Shown: positions 1 through 8,178 of the stretch, in pieces | How positions within the stretch are numbered: position 1 is the stretch's first letter | Layout of the letters: every line of letters starts with the position of its first letter | Source: Mucilaginibacter gracilis | GTDB taxonomy: Bacteria > Bacteroidota > Bacteroidia > Sphingobacteriales > Sphingobacteriaceae | DNA: 64,000 nucleotides | NCBI RefSeq assembly: GCF_003633615.1 | Contig: NZ_RBKU01000001.1 | Span: 3,906,001 to 3,970,000, forward strand | Direction of reading: 5' to 3' | The notes under the pieces: model-generated | What the model was told of the DNA's origin: nothing | Database searches by the model: none | What the model saw: the letters and a program-made list of their open reading frames with translations, nothing else | Position numbers and translations under genes: made by a program

Positions 1-444
1 AATCAGCCGGTCAGTCTGGAAAATCTGCAAAAATATTTCGACGAACTACAAGCTTCGCTGCTCTATTGGCAACTTGAAGGCCCCGGTTTGAAACCGGTCT
101 ATGATTGGGATAGGATGCAAATACGGGAATATATGCGTGACCTGTACAGGTTTGCCCATGAATGCCTATACATGAGGCTTCGCATTGATGCGCCGGTGCA
201 TTCTGTTTACCAGTTCCAGGAAACCTGCTGGTTGACCCGGCCGGAACTTATCAAGCTGACGGGGGACTTATTGAACTTGTGCGACCTGTCTTTGATCTGG
301 TCATACCGTGACACCACAGCACAGGAAGATATACTGCTTCGCGACCTCGAACAACTGAACAGCCAGCTGATTGGTGCGCAATACGGCCAAAGCGCTTTTG
401 AAGAAACCATTGATGTGCGGGATATCAGGTTTGATATAGAATAA
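1..444 (+). CDS. Partial hypothetical protein (5' end outside window)
   Basis: The frame is open from base 1 with no stop upstream, so the gene begins before the window; the TTG at 88 is not needed as a start. The visible 147 residues are rich in aromatic and acidic residues and look helical, ending in FDIE. I do not recognise the family. Its position beside DUF932, relaxase-type and recombinase genes suggests a mobile-element backbone protein, possibly a regulator or transfer accessory, but no motif supports a function. Confidence 0.6.
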   Translation, partial: NQPVSLENLQKYFDELQASLLYWQLEGPGLKPVYDWDRMQIREYMRDLYRFAHECLYMRLRIDAPVHSVYQFQETCWLTRPELIKLTGDLLNLCDLSLIWSYRDTTAQEDILLRDLEQLNSQLIGAQYGQSAFEETIDVRDIRFDIE

Positions 445-915
445 TTTCAGGTCAGCGGCACCAGCCGCTTCATTTCGTACCTCAATTCAGCAGCTTCCCC
501 GCATTTAAGCACCGGCTTTCGCCCGTGCTTTTCTTTTTTACGGCTTCGCTTATTAAAGCCCTGATTTTAAGCCCTTTCTCACCATTTATTGACACAAATT
601 TCTCAAAAGCCGGCCGCACGTCAAGCCCGGGCCTCCGGTTTTGAAAAAAAAATCTTCCTCCTTTTTTCATTGGCTGCCGCTATCGCGGCGGGTGTTGGGA
701 GCGTATTTTTTTTCCAAAAGGCTTGCCTTAGCGTCCGGCTTATTTAGGTGAGGTGCTCAATAAAAAGCGAGAGCGAGCGTATGCGAGCGGACTTAAAAAA
801 AAGCACATGGAAACAACAAACGGCAGAGCCCCACCACACGGACAGGATGTTACCGCAGACCTTTCACACAGAGAATTGATAAGAATGGAGATAGAAACAA
901 TAAAAAATAGAAATT
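445..915. other. Intergenic region, no confident gene
   Basis: This 471-base gap holds short dyads (for example GCCGC/GCGGC near 676-690) and long A and T runs. A minus-strand frame at 482-670 encodes a 62-residue basic peptide that reads plausibly as protein in its middle part but has no convincing ribosome binding site. A plus-strand frame from ATG 807 to 956 would overlap the next gene by 41 bases. Neither is called as a gene. Confidence 0.4.
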
Positions 916-1464
916 ATGAAAACCGCAGAATTAGAAAGCAAAAAAGGAGCAAATAACGCAGTAGTTAATAAAGCCGCTAACCCGGTAACCGAGGAAAACA
1001 AGAACCCGCAATTTGTGGCGGGTAACCCGGTTAATAAGGACAGCGCCAAACCCGCAGAAACGGAAAAGCCGAAAGAAGAGGTCAAGGCTTCAACCGCACC
1101 GGTCGCCGAACAACCGCAAGCGGAACATTTCAAACCCGAACTAAAGGCCGAACCTGTTAAACCTGTACGTAACCTGACCGAAACCATCAAGGTGTTGGAA
1201 GAACTGCACCGTTTGACCTTACAACGCAATAAGTTACTGGCGACTATCGACAATCTGGAAAGTTTCGAGGTGGGGTTGAAAGAGGACTTCGACGAAACAG
1301 AGGGCAATTATTACACGGGCTGTATCCTCACCATTGAGGACGATACCCGCAAAAAGTTTACGACTAAAAACCCGCTGATTATTTGGACGGTAGCACAGCA
1401 GATCAATAGCATTTGCGTGGCTAAATTGGGCGAAGTGGAAGCCAAAATTGTCATTACTGCTTAA
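916..1464 (+). CDS. Hypothetical mobile-element protein with Lys/Glu/Pro-rich N-terminus
   Basis: 182 residues. The first ~85 are low complexity (Ala, Lys, Glu, Pro, Asn) and probably disordered; residues ~88-182 form a compact part that starts with a leucine-rich helical stretch (ETIKVLEELHRLTLQRNKLL) and ends in a mixed alpha/beta stretch. No catalytic motif is visible. It is the first gene of a run ending in the DUF932 gene and is followed by a clear terminator. Function unknown; a role in element maintenance is inferred from context only. Confidence 0.7.
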   Translation: MKTAELESKKGANNAVVNKAANPVTEENKNPQFVAGNPVNKDSAKPAETEKPKEEVKASTAPVAEQPQAEHFKPELKAEPVKPVRNLTETIKVLEELHRLTLQRNKLLATIDNLESFEVGLKEDFDETEGNYYTGCILTIEDDTRKKFTTKNPLIIWTVAQQINSICVAKLGEVEAKIVITA

Positions 1465-1475
1465 AATAAATAGGT

Positions 1476-1514
1476 AAAACGCCCCTGTATTTCGCACGTA
1501 CAGGGGACGTTTTG
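1476..1514 (+). terminator. Rho-independent terminator after the 916-1464 gene
   Basis: AAAACG followed by an 8-base arm (1482-1489) pairs with TACAGGGG (1499-1506) and CGTTTT, giving a ~14-bp stem with one bulge and a T-rich 3' side. It separates the first gene from the next small genes, although read-through is possible. Confidence 0.75.
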
Positions 1515-1543
1515 ATTGTTAAATTTCTTTAACCTACAAAACA

Positions 1544-1672
1544 ATGATAGATATTTTCATCGAGATAACCAACCAACTTTTTTGGGAAGGTTACGCCGAA
1601 CAATTGGCCAAGGAGAACCCCGCCGGGTTTCAGCGGGAATTAACAGATTTTATCAACTGCTATACTCTATAA
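1544..1672 (+). CDS. Small hypothetical protein, 42 aa
   Basis: The frame starts MIDIFIEITN and ends INCYTL. It is preferred over a longer overlapping frame (1516-1800) because its stop is 4 bases before the next small ORF, which in turn overlaps the DUF932 start by ATGA, giving a tightly packed operon. The peptide is acidic and amphipathic with a Trp-Glu-Gly turn. I know no named family; it is probably an element-specific accessory peptide. Confidence 0.55.
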   Translation: MIDIFIEITNQLFWEGYAEQLAKENPAGFQRELTDFINCYTL

Positions 1673-1676
1673 AATC

Positions 1677-1847
1677 ATGTACGATACCATCTTTTTATTG
1701 GTCAAAGCGACCATACAAACCACGCATAAAAATGTGCATGAAGCCATTGCCGAAATACAGGAAACAGCCACCTGCACGATTACCAATACCAAAAAGGTAA
1801 AAATACACGAACTAACATTAATGGACTATAAACTTAAAAAAGCATGA
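1677..1847 (+). CDS. Small hypothetical protein, 56 aa
   Basis: Starts MYDTIFLLVK and ends YKLKKA; its TGA stop overlaps the ATG of the DUF932 gene at 1844 (ATGA), typical of translational coupling. The N-terminal half is helical, and the C-terminal half (TCTITNTKKVKIHELTLMDYKL) reads like two beta strands. No known domain is recognised. The tight spacing on both sides is the main evidence that it is real. Confidence 0.6.
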   Translation: MYDTIFLLVKATIQTTHKNVHEAIAEIQETATCTITNTKKVKIHELTLMDYKLKKA

Positions 1848-2843
1848 ACACACCACATATCGGGGTAAAACCCCAAATATGGCAGATTTTAGGAACGAAA
1901 GTCAGCCATTGCAAGACCAGTACAGAGGCGATACAGGAAGCAGGTCTGGATTTTACGGTACTTAAACACCCGAACCTACACACGCTGCCGAGCGGTAACA
2001 ATATTATTTCCGATAACAGTTTCTTTACTTTTCGTACCGATACCGAGGCGGTATTAGGCGATAAAATTGGCGCAGATTATCAGGTGGTACAGAATACCGA
2101 AACATTTGCTTTTTTTGATGAGATCATTAAAAACTACGGCTTAATTAAATTTGATTATGCCGGAAGTCTTGGTTTTGGGGGCAATGTATTCCTGACAGCT
2201 AAATTGCCGGAACATATCCGTATTGGGCGGGATGATCTGATCGACCAATACTTGTTCCTTTCATCAACGCATGACGGTACTGGCAGTATAACCATTGCTT
2301 TTACACCGATCAGAATTTGGTGTTCCAATACTTTAAATGCCGCTATGCAGAACTGCAATAACGCCATTAAGATCAGGCATACCGCCAGTGCCGCCGAAAA
2401 ATTGAAATCAGCGCATAAAATGTTAGGGCTAACCGATCAGTTAAGTACAGAACTGGAAGCCATATTTAACCGTTGGTCACGTATCCGTATCAGCGACCCT
2501 CAATTAAAAAGGCTCATTCAACTGGCTATGGTGCCGAACAAAGAAACCTATCAGCTATTGACCACGCAAGGAAACCGAACTATCCAGCCAGTTCAACAAT
2601 ACCATTTCCGCAGTTTTCGATTATAGTTACAACAGCCCAAGCCAGTTGGAAGACACGACCAAAGGAACTTTGTTTGGTTTTTATAATGCGATCACCGGGT
2701 ATCATCAAAACGTCCGCAATTACCGGGACGATGAAGCCAAATTCAAATCCATCATGCAGGGTACGGGACTACAGCGCAACCAAACCGCCTTTGACCTATG
2801 CGGTGAGTTTGCAAAATACGGTAATGCCTTATTACTCAATTAA
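1844..2843 (+). pseudogene. DUF932 (phage/plasmid-like TIGR03299-type) protein, frameshifted
   Basis: The first part (1844 to about 2570) is a typical DUF932 protein of conjugative elements and phages, containing TPIRIWCSNTLNAA and a DPQLKRLIQLAMVPNKE segment. The frame then changes: KETELSSQFNN and the conserved C-terminal block TTKGTLFGFYNAITGYHQNV continue one frame later, to the stop at 2843. A +1 (or -2) shift near 2565-2575 explains it, and the joined product would be about 333 residues, normal for the family. The role of DUF932 is not established. The break is either a real mutation or a sequencing error. Confidence 0.8.
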
Positions 2844-2847
2844 TCAT

Positions 2848-2880
2848 TTGCAGGGGGGAAATATTCCCCCTGCAATTTTA
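2848..2880 (+). terminator. Strong terminator after the DUF932 gene
   Basis: A perfect 10-bp stem TTGCAGGGGG / CCCCCTGCAA (2848-2857 with 2866-2875) is followed by TTTTAT just after the DUF932 stop codon. Confidence 0.85.
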
Positions 2881-2902
2881 TCCCTTATTAAATGTAAAGA
2901 TC

Positions 2903-3448
2903 ATGAAAACGATAGATCAGTTAATGAACCTTGATAAAGCAAAGATCATGTTCGATTTATTTAGAGACGAAATCCCTGAATTTTTAAGCTATACCCAAGC
3001 CATTGCCGATAAAGTAGCCAATGACAAAGAGGAACTATTAGCGAACTGGACAAACCCGTTTTTGAGTTATCACCAGTGGCTTCAAATTTCCGAACAGGTG
3101 AATAGCGCCATTAAAAAGTACGGCAAAAACTTAACAAAAAGCGGCAGCCTATTCACCGATCAACTTTTTGATGGGTATTTAGCCATATTCAGCAATCATT
3201 GCTTAGAACAGTACAGCATTAATAAAGCACAATCGCCAAAATTCAAACTGGCTATTGATCTTTTTTATTTACCTGTTCAGCCAATTAATAATAGGAATTA
3301 CAGCTATATCGTACTGGAATTACACGGCGTGCCGGAACACGCCGTCATCGCCACGGACGAAGACGGTAACAATCGTGTATTTGATAGCCGCGCGGATGCC
3401 GATGCAGAAGCTTCCGACTGCCAAGAGGGTCTGATCGTAGAAATATAA
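2903..3448 (+). CDS. Hypothetical mobile-element protein, 181 aa
   Basis: Soluble, acidic protein with a helical N-terminal two thirds (residues 1-125) and a C-terminal beta-rich part (NYSYIVLELHG..HAVIATDEDG). No signal peptide, membrane span or catalytic motif is apparent. It lies between two terminators, so it is probably monocistronic. I do not recognise the family; such genes commonly accompany DUF932 genes on Bacteroidota elements, but that does not define a function. Confidence 0.7.
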   Translation: MKTIDQLMNLDKAKIMFDLFRDEIPEFLSYTQAIADKVANDKEELLANWTNPFLSYHQWLQISEQVNSAIKKYGKNLTKSGSLFTDQLFDGYLAIFSNHCLEQYSINKAQSPKFKLAIDLFYLPVQPINNRNYSYIVLELHGVPEHAVIATDEDGNNRVFDSRADADAEASDCQEGLIVEI

Positions 3449-3464
3449 ACCCGGCGATTCAGCT

Positions 3465-3500
3465 AAAGCCTTGTGTTATAACAGACACAGGGCTTTTTTT
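3465..3500 (+). terminator. Terminator between convergent genes
   Basis: AAAGCCTTGTGT (3465-3476) pairs with ACACAGGGCTTT (3485-3496, one G-U pair) and is followed by a T tract. It also has A residues on the 5' side, so it may serve the converging minus-strand gene ending at 3533. Confidence 0.8.
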
Positions 3501-3532
3501 GTAAAAAATTTCCTGATTAGGTGTTATTCAGG

Positions 3533-3823
3533 TCAAACAGGTATTTCCAGGTTTAACCGATCCGCTAAATAACGCACGGCCGCAGGATAGTCCAGCTTTT
3601 TGTATTCAACCATAAAACGGATCGCATTGCCGCCCTTGCCACATTTAAAACACTTATATATCTGTTTCGATGGCGACACCGAAAATGTGCGATTAGTACC
3701 GCCATGAAACGGACAAGAGCCTTTATATTCTTCACCTTCGCGGGTAAGCTCACTAAACTCCGTTATCAATTCTGGCAAGTTAGTCTTTGCCAGTAGCATA
3801 TCTATAAACTTTGCAGGTATCAT
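3533..3823 (-). CDS. CHC2 zinc-finger protein (stand-alone DnaG-like zinc domain)
   Basis: 96 residues matching the N-terminal zinc-binding module of bacterial primases: CPFHGG at ~37-42, FSVSPSKQIYKCFKCGKGGNAIRF at ~48-71, giving a C-x2-H...C-x2-C zinc site. Helices after the ribbon (MVEYKKLDYPAAVRYLADRLNL) complete the module. The toprim catalytic domain of a full primase is absent, so it is either a DNA-binding accessory of element replication or a truncated primase. It sits on the minus strand with the recombinase gene, in the same direction. Confidence 0.85.
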   Translation of the reverse strand: MIPAKFIDMLLAKTNLPELITEFSELTREGEEYKGSCPFHGGTNRTFSVSPSKQIYKCFKCGKGGNAIRFMVEYKKLDYPAAVRYLADRLNLEIPV

Positions 3824-3877
3824 GACTGGTAACGTTTAATAAGCAAAAGTAACGTCATTGCTCCAATATTCCCAAGC

Positions 3878-4177
3878 CTAAATATGTTGGTTCACATAAG
3901 CCGAAACTTCCAATAAATCACGATCAATCAATTGTTGCAAGTTCACCTGGTCATAAAAATCAGATCGCATATCGTATTGCGCCTTTAAACGTATCGGCTC
4001 GTCAATAAAACTCCTTACCGTAACCACACTCTTTGCATGGCGCACCGTCACAGAAAAATTCATCGAGATCAAATTTTCATCCAGGACTGTATCAGGCCCA
4101 ATATAAGCGTACTTGTTACCCTTGATTTTTGCTAACTGTTCTGTTATTAATGTAATAATATCTTGTTTCCTGCCCAT
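3878..4177 (-). CDS. Hypothetical protein, 99 aa
   Basis: Small soluble protein starting MGRKQDIITLITEQLAKIKG, with a helical N-terminus followed by beta strands (MNFSVTVRHAKSVVTVRSF) and a C-terminal helix. No domain recognised. It lies between the recombinase and the CHC2 gene on the same strand, with gaps of 54 and 72 bases, so all three may be cotranscribed. The function cannot be stated. Confidence 0.6.
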   Translation of the reverse strand: MGRKQDIITLITEQLAKIKGNKYAYIGPDTVLDENLISMNFSVTVRHAKSVVTVRSFIDEPIRLKAQYDMRSDFYDQVNLQQLIDRDLLEVSAYVNQHI

Positions 4178-4249
4178 TTAAAATTAGATGCTATATCAGG
4201 CATCACAAAAATGTAGTTTTTCAGACTGAAATGAACATCTTAATACCGT

Positions 4250-6028
4250 TTAATCTTTAGATTTTTCCTTTCTATAAAATTCTATAAAATCCTGATCATT
4301 ATGTAACTTTGATTTTTCTGCCAGCGCTTTTTGGGCTTTTTTGGTCAAACGTTTCGCATCCTTCTTCGCCCCAAATACATAATTTATCTCTTCCGGCTTG
4401 TCATCGATCATATCTTGGACATATTTAAGAACGTTCTCCGCCGACTTCGACAAACGCTTGAAATCTTCCATGAAATGTTCCGAAAATTCTTCATCCTCGG
4501 TCACCCAGCGGGACAACACCAAATCTTGGTTCGTTGTCCCGCTTTTTTGTTCCCCTAATTTCTTGTTTATCAGATAGGTAATTTTGAATGGATCACTCAC
4601 CGTAGCGGTTCGTTCTTTCAATTCCTCAAAAGTGAATTTTTCGGGGTAGATCGAACCAATAATTTTTCTTTGTGTGTCAGGCTCTGATTTCCAATAGATT
4701 ACGTCAATCTTAGTCAAGGTACTAATTGCACCGTCAACAATCGGCTCCAAATCCTGCACCTTTATCACCTCAGTTCCTATTTCTGACAGCTTGGCCTCCA
4801 GTACGATTATCTTGTGCTCATTTTCTGATTTGATAGCCTTGTAGTCTGTACCATCAATGTCGCCGTTTAGCAACAGTTCGCGGGCTTTGGTTAGCTTGTT
4901 ATTGTGAATAGTAATCTGATCTATGTATTGTCTGCGGGCATCACGTCCAGTCTGCGTACTATTGCTATATGCATCGAGTATCACTTTTTTGAATAGTATT
5001 GCCGCCCTGATGTCCAGCACATAATCTTTCAAGCCAGAAACAAATGTTTCGTTTACATCTTCTGCTTTCTGTCTGTACCCGCAGTATGACGAGCAATGGT
5101 AATAGTGGTAGTATTGGGTTCTACCTTTAGATGCGCTGCCCGATAAAACTCTTGTGCATTTTGAACAGTTCAAAAATCCTCTTAGTGGCAGCATATTCAT
5201 AGACACTATGGTAGTACCTGTACTCTCGCGCTTCCTTCCATTTAAAACATCCTGAACATCATAAAATAAGCTTTCTGAAATCAAAGGATCATGTACGCCC
5301 GGTACGGTAAACATATCTTCATCTTTGAATTTCGGTATGACAATTTTGCCGCAATAGACCGGATTACGAATAGCTACCCAAAACGTGTTCTTGCTACAAT
5401 TCAATCCAAGCTCGTTTGCCCGTTTCCAAACTTGCTCGGTAGAGTATTTTCCTTCGCTGATCTCGTTAAATGCCCATTTCATGATAGATGCCTGAGGTTC
5501 TTTAAAAACAATCCGCTTCGCACCACCCTCTTGTGTACGGTTAACATAGCCAATCGGCGCTGTGGCCATATACCGGCCTTCTTTCCTTGCGCGGCGCATA
5601 CCATAGAATACGTTTAATGCCCGGCGGTCATTTTCAATTTCAGGAGCGGTCAGGTAAATTGCCAGCATCATCTTATTTTCCGGCACACTCATATCCAGCG
5701 GTTGTTCTACCGCCTGCGGCTCAATACCAAGTCCTTTCAATGTGTTGATCATTTGATAGGCATCCGGTGCATTACGACTGAATCTGTCCCACTTGGTAAA
5801 AAGTATAAGGTCAGATTTATTACGGTTTTTGCGGAGGAATACAAGCAGCTTTGTCCATTCGGGACGAATGAATGACTTGGCGGAATGATCCTCAAAAATC
5901 ACGTTTCGGACAGTGATCCGGCTAATTTCACAGTACTTGCGAAGTACCTCTTCCTGGCTTCTCTGGGAGTACCCTTTATCCGCCTGTTCGTCGGTACTTA
6001 CCCGTATATATAGATCGGCTACTTTCAT
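4250..6028 (-). CDS. Large serine recombinase (integrase)
   Basis: 592 residues with the full large-serine-recombinase layout: an N-terminal resolvase catalytic domain with the nucleophile in YIRVSTDEQ (Ser11), a recombinase domain (~160-270; IGYVNRTQ..KEPQASIMKWAF..YCGKIVIPKF), a zinc ribbon (CSKC..CSSYC, ~290-320), and a long helical/coiled-coil C-terminal part with a Lys-rich tail. Enzymes of this type integrate and excise elements between non-identical att sites without accessory tyrosine chemistry. The gene is preceded by a 50-codon ORF whose stop overlaps its ATG. It is the likely integrase of the mobile element at the left of the window. Confidence 0.93.
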   Translation of the reverse strand: MKVADLYIRVSTDEQADKGYSQRSQEEVLRKYCEISRITVRNVIFEDHSAKSFIRPEWTKLLVFLRKNRNKSDLILFTKWDRFSRNAPDAYQMINTLKGLGIEPQAVEQPLDMSVPENKMMLAIYLTAPEIENDRRALNVFYGMRRARKEGRYMATAPIGYVNRTQEGGAKRIVFKEPQASIMKWAFNEISEGKYSTEQVWKRANELGLNCSKNTFWVAIRNPVYCGKIVIPKFKDEDMFTVPGVHDPLISESLFYDVQDVLNGRKRESTGTTIVSMNMLPLRGFLNCSKCTRVLSGSASKGRTQYYHYYHCSSYCGYRQKAEDVNETFVSGLKDYVLDIRAAILFKKVILDAYSNSTQTGRDARRQYIDQITIHNNKLTKARELLLNGDIDGTDYKAIKSENEHKIIVLEAKLSEIGTEVIKVQDLEPIVDGAISTLTKIDVIYWKSEPDTQRKIIGSIYPEKFTFEELKERTATVSDPFKITYLINKKLGEQKSGTTNQDLVLSRWVTEDEEFSEHFMEDFKRLSKSAENVLKYVQDMIDDKPEEINYVFGAKKDAKRLTKKAQKALAEKSKLHNDQDFIEFYRKEKSKD

Positions 6029-6177
6029 TTTTTAAAGTTCTGATTTACAATCAATTTAGCTAAAAAATACATAAATTCCAACAATTCTTCGGCTTTTTTT
6101 TCAGTTATTTTCACACCGCTTTCGCTTAATATTTTAACGGCTTTTTCCGGTGTAATATTACGTTTTTCACTAACCAT
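6025..6177 (-). CDS. 50-aa protein coupled to the serine recombinase
   Basis: Starts MVSEKRNITPEKAVKILSES and ends IVNQNFKK; its TGA overlaps the recombinase ATG (ATGA), so the two are translationally coupled. The sequence reads as three short helices: an N-terminal ITPEKAVKIL helix, a G-x-K-I-T turn, and a hydrophobic AEELLEFMYFLAKLIV helix. Small proteins of this pattern recur near mobile elements in Bacteroidota, as I recall, but I know no assigned function. By position it could be a recombination directionality factor or a regulator of the recombinase. Confidence 0.75.
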   Translation of the reverse strand: MVSEKRNITPEKAVKILSESGVKITEKKAEELLEFMYFLAKLIVNQNFKK

Positions 6178-6233
6178 TTGATTGCTCCTTTCCTTTCATA
6201 AGTAGCAAATCTGGCAGAAAGGCTTTTGTCATT

Positions 6234-6259
6234 TTCGCAAGCGGCTCGCAACTTGCGAA
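6234..6259. repeat. Dyad TTCGCAA-N12-TTGCGAA, copy 1
   Basis: Perfect 7-bp arms at 6234-6240 and 6253-6259 with a 12-base spacer, 57 bases upstream of the recombinase-coupled gene. The same arms with the same spacer length occur at 54226-54251 before the mobilisation genes. It could be an attachment or transfer-origin dyad. Confidence 0.6.
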
Positions 6260-6395
6260 TGATTATTTCAAAACCGGGCTTTAAACAAAACGAATTTAAT
6301 AGGCGTCGAATAATTTGGGTTTAAGAGATACATCAAGGTAACTTAAAGTTAGATAGTTAACATAAATATAACATTGAATTGATGTTTACATAACC

Positions 6396-6403
6396 TACCT
6401 TTG
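6396..6403 (+). promoter_or_regulatory. Bacteroidota -7 element for the H1-like gene
   Basis: TACCTTTG matches TAnnTTTG, 17 bases before the ATG at 6421; a TTG lies about 20 bases further upstream. Confidence 0.6.
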
Positions 6404-6420
6404 CGGTTTATCCTAAGTTT

Positions 6421-6783
6421 ATGACAAAAAAGAAAATTAGAACACTGGTAAAAACCGCAAGGAAAACTGCAAAAAAAGATATCGCATCTACTTTAGTTAG
6501 GGAACTTAAAGCGGTAGCGGATAAAGTTGTACCGGGTTCAAAGAAAATAGACAAGGCGATCAAAAAAGACGCTAAAGGCTTAGCAAAAAAAATTGCTAAA
6601 GAAATAGCTATAGACGAAGCAGGCTTGGTGGCAGCGAACAAGCAGGAAAAAGCTGAGCCACAAGTAACAACAGCAAATACTGCTACCAATACAAGTACAT
6701 CAGCAGCAAAGACGAATGTAGCACCAAAAACTCCTAAAAAAGCATCAGTATCAAAAACAGCTGATAAATCCGTTAAATCCTAG
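6421..6783 (+). CDS. Histone-H1-like Lys/Ala-rich protein
   Basis: 120 residues, very rich in Lys, Ala, Thr and Ser. Residues 1-65 alternate basic and aliphatic residues (RTLVKTARKTAKKDI, KKIDKAIKKDAKGLAKKIAKEIA) and should form amphipathic helices; the C-terminal half has KTPKKAS-type repeats like histone H1 tails. This composition suggests a DNA-binding nucleoid protein. No enzymatic motif is present. It has its own promoter and stands next to the left end of the serine-recombinase module. Naming by composition only. Confidence 0.6.
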   Translation: MTKKKIRTLVKTARKTAKKDIASTLVRELKAVADKVVPGSKKIDKAIKKDAKGLAKKIAKEIAIDEAGLVAANKQEKAEPQVTTANTATNTSTSAAKTNVAPKTPKKASVSKTADKSVKS

Positions 6784-6799
6784 GCTGTTGGCAGATGGC

Positions 6800-7253
6800 T
6801 TATTCTACGTCGGTATAAGCATAACCGCCAATAAAGATGAGTGCGTTGTCTGGCCGGATAGGCCCACCTTTTGCACCCAATGCAAATGATGTTTTAACGA
6901 CGGTACCATTGTTATAGGTAAACTCAACCGAATGCCCAGATATGCGGTAGGTTCCGCCAGTTGCCGATTTCTTCCAGGCCGCAGCATTTCCGGTTGACAT
7001 GCCTGCGTTTAATCCTTCGTTAAAATGGGTGGCATCTAAAAAAGTGATTTTTTTAATAGATAGCGCATTCAGGCCGTTACCATAATCACCGCCGCTTACT
7101 TTTTTCGTAAGCAGGCTTTAGTTTAAGTGCGCCTGTATAGGCATAGGCCGGAAACCAATTGCCTTCACCAAGTTTGTAATCATTGGTTTGCCCTTTGCTG
7201 TTCGTCAGTAAAAAAGTCTGGCCCTGTTTCTTCCACGTACCCCAGGCTTTAGG
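6800..7253 (-). pseudogene. C-terminal remnant of a hypothetical protein, frameshifted
   Basis: Reading from 7253 down, HPKAWGTWKKQGQTF..NDYKLGEGNWFPAYAYTG is followed by a run of six A at about 7100-7105, where the frame slips by one base, and then by GGDYGNGLNALSIKKITFLDATHFNEG and an intact C-terminus ending GGYAYTDVE at 6800. The repeated aromatic and Gly pattern is that of a beta-rich surface domain. No start is visible; the N-terminus is lost at the junction with the next gene. Only 67 codons remain as a single ATG-started frame. Confidence 0.6.
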
Positions 7254-8120
7254 ATGCTTTATATGCCATCTGCCGATTTTATAGCATCTGCAAAAGTAGC
7301 CCTGGGCAAGGGCGTTGTGGCGGATAGCCTAAGCGTCCTTTCTGCCCGATTTAAGGGCGGGGAGCGCGATAGCGCATTTCTGCACCAATACCTGGAAAAG
7401 CGGACAAGTCTCCGTTTGGACAACGCAGAAATTCTGAATGCATATATCACTATCAGACCAAGTAAGGGAAAGATTGGTTCAGAAGAGCTCCGGTTCCTGG
7501 TAGCCAACAGCGGCAATACCTGGTCGGCAGCGGTGCCCCAGATAGTTAATCACTTGGATCAGCTGGACACTGCCGAACAAAAAACCGTGGCGAATGACCT
7601 GTATAGCCGCCTGGTGTATAATGTCTGGCGTTATGCAGCCAAAACAGGCGACAAGCCGCAAGCCGAACAATCCATGGCCGTTGCGGAAAGGCTGCACCCC
7701 CTGTTGGGCGAACAGCAACAAGCATCATTTGATAACGTGGCCTTGTTCCATTGCCGCAAATTCCGGGACATAACCGGCCTGAGAAAGGTGGGCTATCGGC
7801 TGGCCGGAAAACAAATGGCCATTGACACCGCCTTCGCGCGGCAGCAGGACAAAGTGATGTATGAAAAGGTGAAAAGTTTTTACACGAATGAGCCTGCTGA
7901 CCCGGCCAAAAAAAAGGACTTTGCCGAAGAAAAAAAACTGGCCATGGCCCAATTCTCCGGGCAGGCAGCTGCTATCCTTTACAATGTCGCCGACGCCTTT
8001 GCCGAAGTACTACCGTCAAACGATTCGGGCCGGAAAGATGCGCAGCAATGGGCGGAACGCGCCTATTTGCTGGTACCGAATGCCCATACCCGTGAACTGG
8101 CGGAGCGGTTGAAGCCTTAA
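7254..8120 (+). pseudogene. 5'-truncated thioredoxin-family-like protein (C-terminal helical region)
   Basis: 288 residues; the opening MPSADFIASAKVAL and RFKGGERDSAFLHQYLEKR resemble the region that follows the thioredoxin fold in Bacteroidota thioredoxin-family proteins, but the CxxC-bearing fold and a signal peptide are missing. The rest is helical and TPR-like, ending in RAYLLVPNAHTRELAERLKP. Upstream in-frame codons belong to the opposite-strand remnant, so the ATG at 7254 is probably not the original start. It may still be translated. Identification is from pattern memory and is moderate. Confidence 0.5.
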
Positions 8121-8178
8121 AAACTCCTTACCTGTAACGTATGGGCGTAAAATCCGTCTATATACAAAATATCTAATT

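Noticed and set aside
482..670. Minus-strand 62-residue frame
   Set aside because: Its middle part looks protein-like, but there is no ribosome binding site, no recognisable family, and it lies in a dyad-rich gap; kept only as a remark.
753..956. Plus-strand frame (possible start ATG 807)
   Set aside because: It overlaps the better-supported 916 gene and is very basic at its end, as shadow frames often are.
864..1307. 147-residue minus frame opposite the 916 gene
   Set aside because: Ser/Leu/Thr-rich antisense shadow of a Lys/Ala-rich gene.
1516..1800. 94-residue plus frame
   Set aside because: It overlaps two tightly packed small ORFs in another frame, and its Arg/Pro/Tyr-rich composition is typical of a shadow frame.
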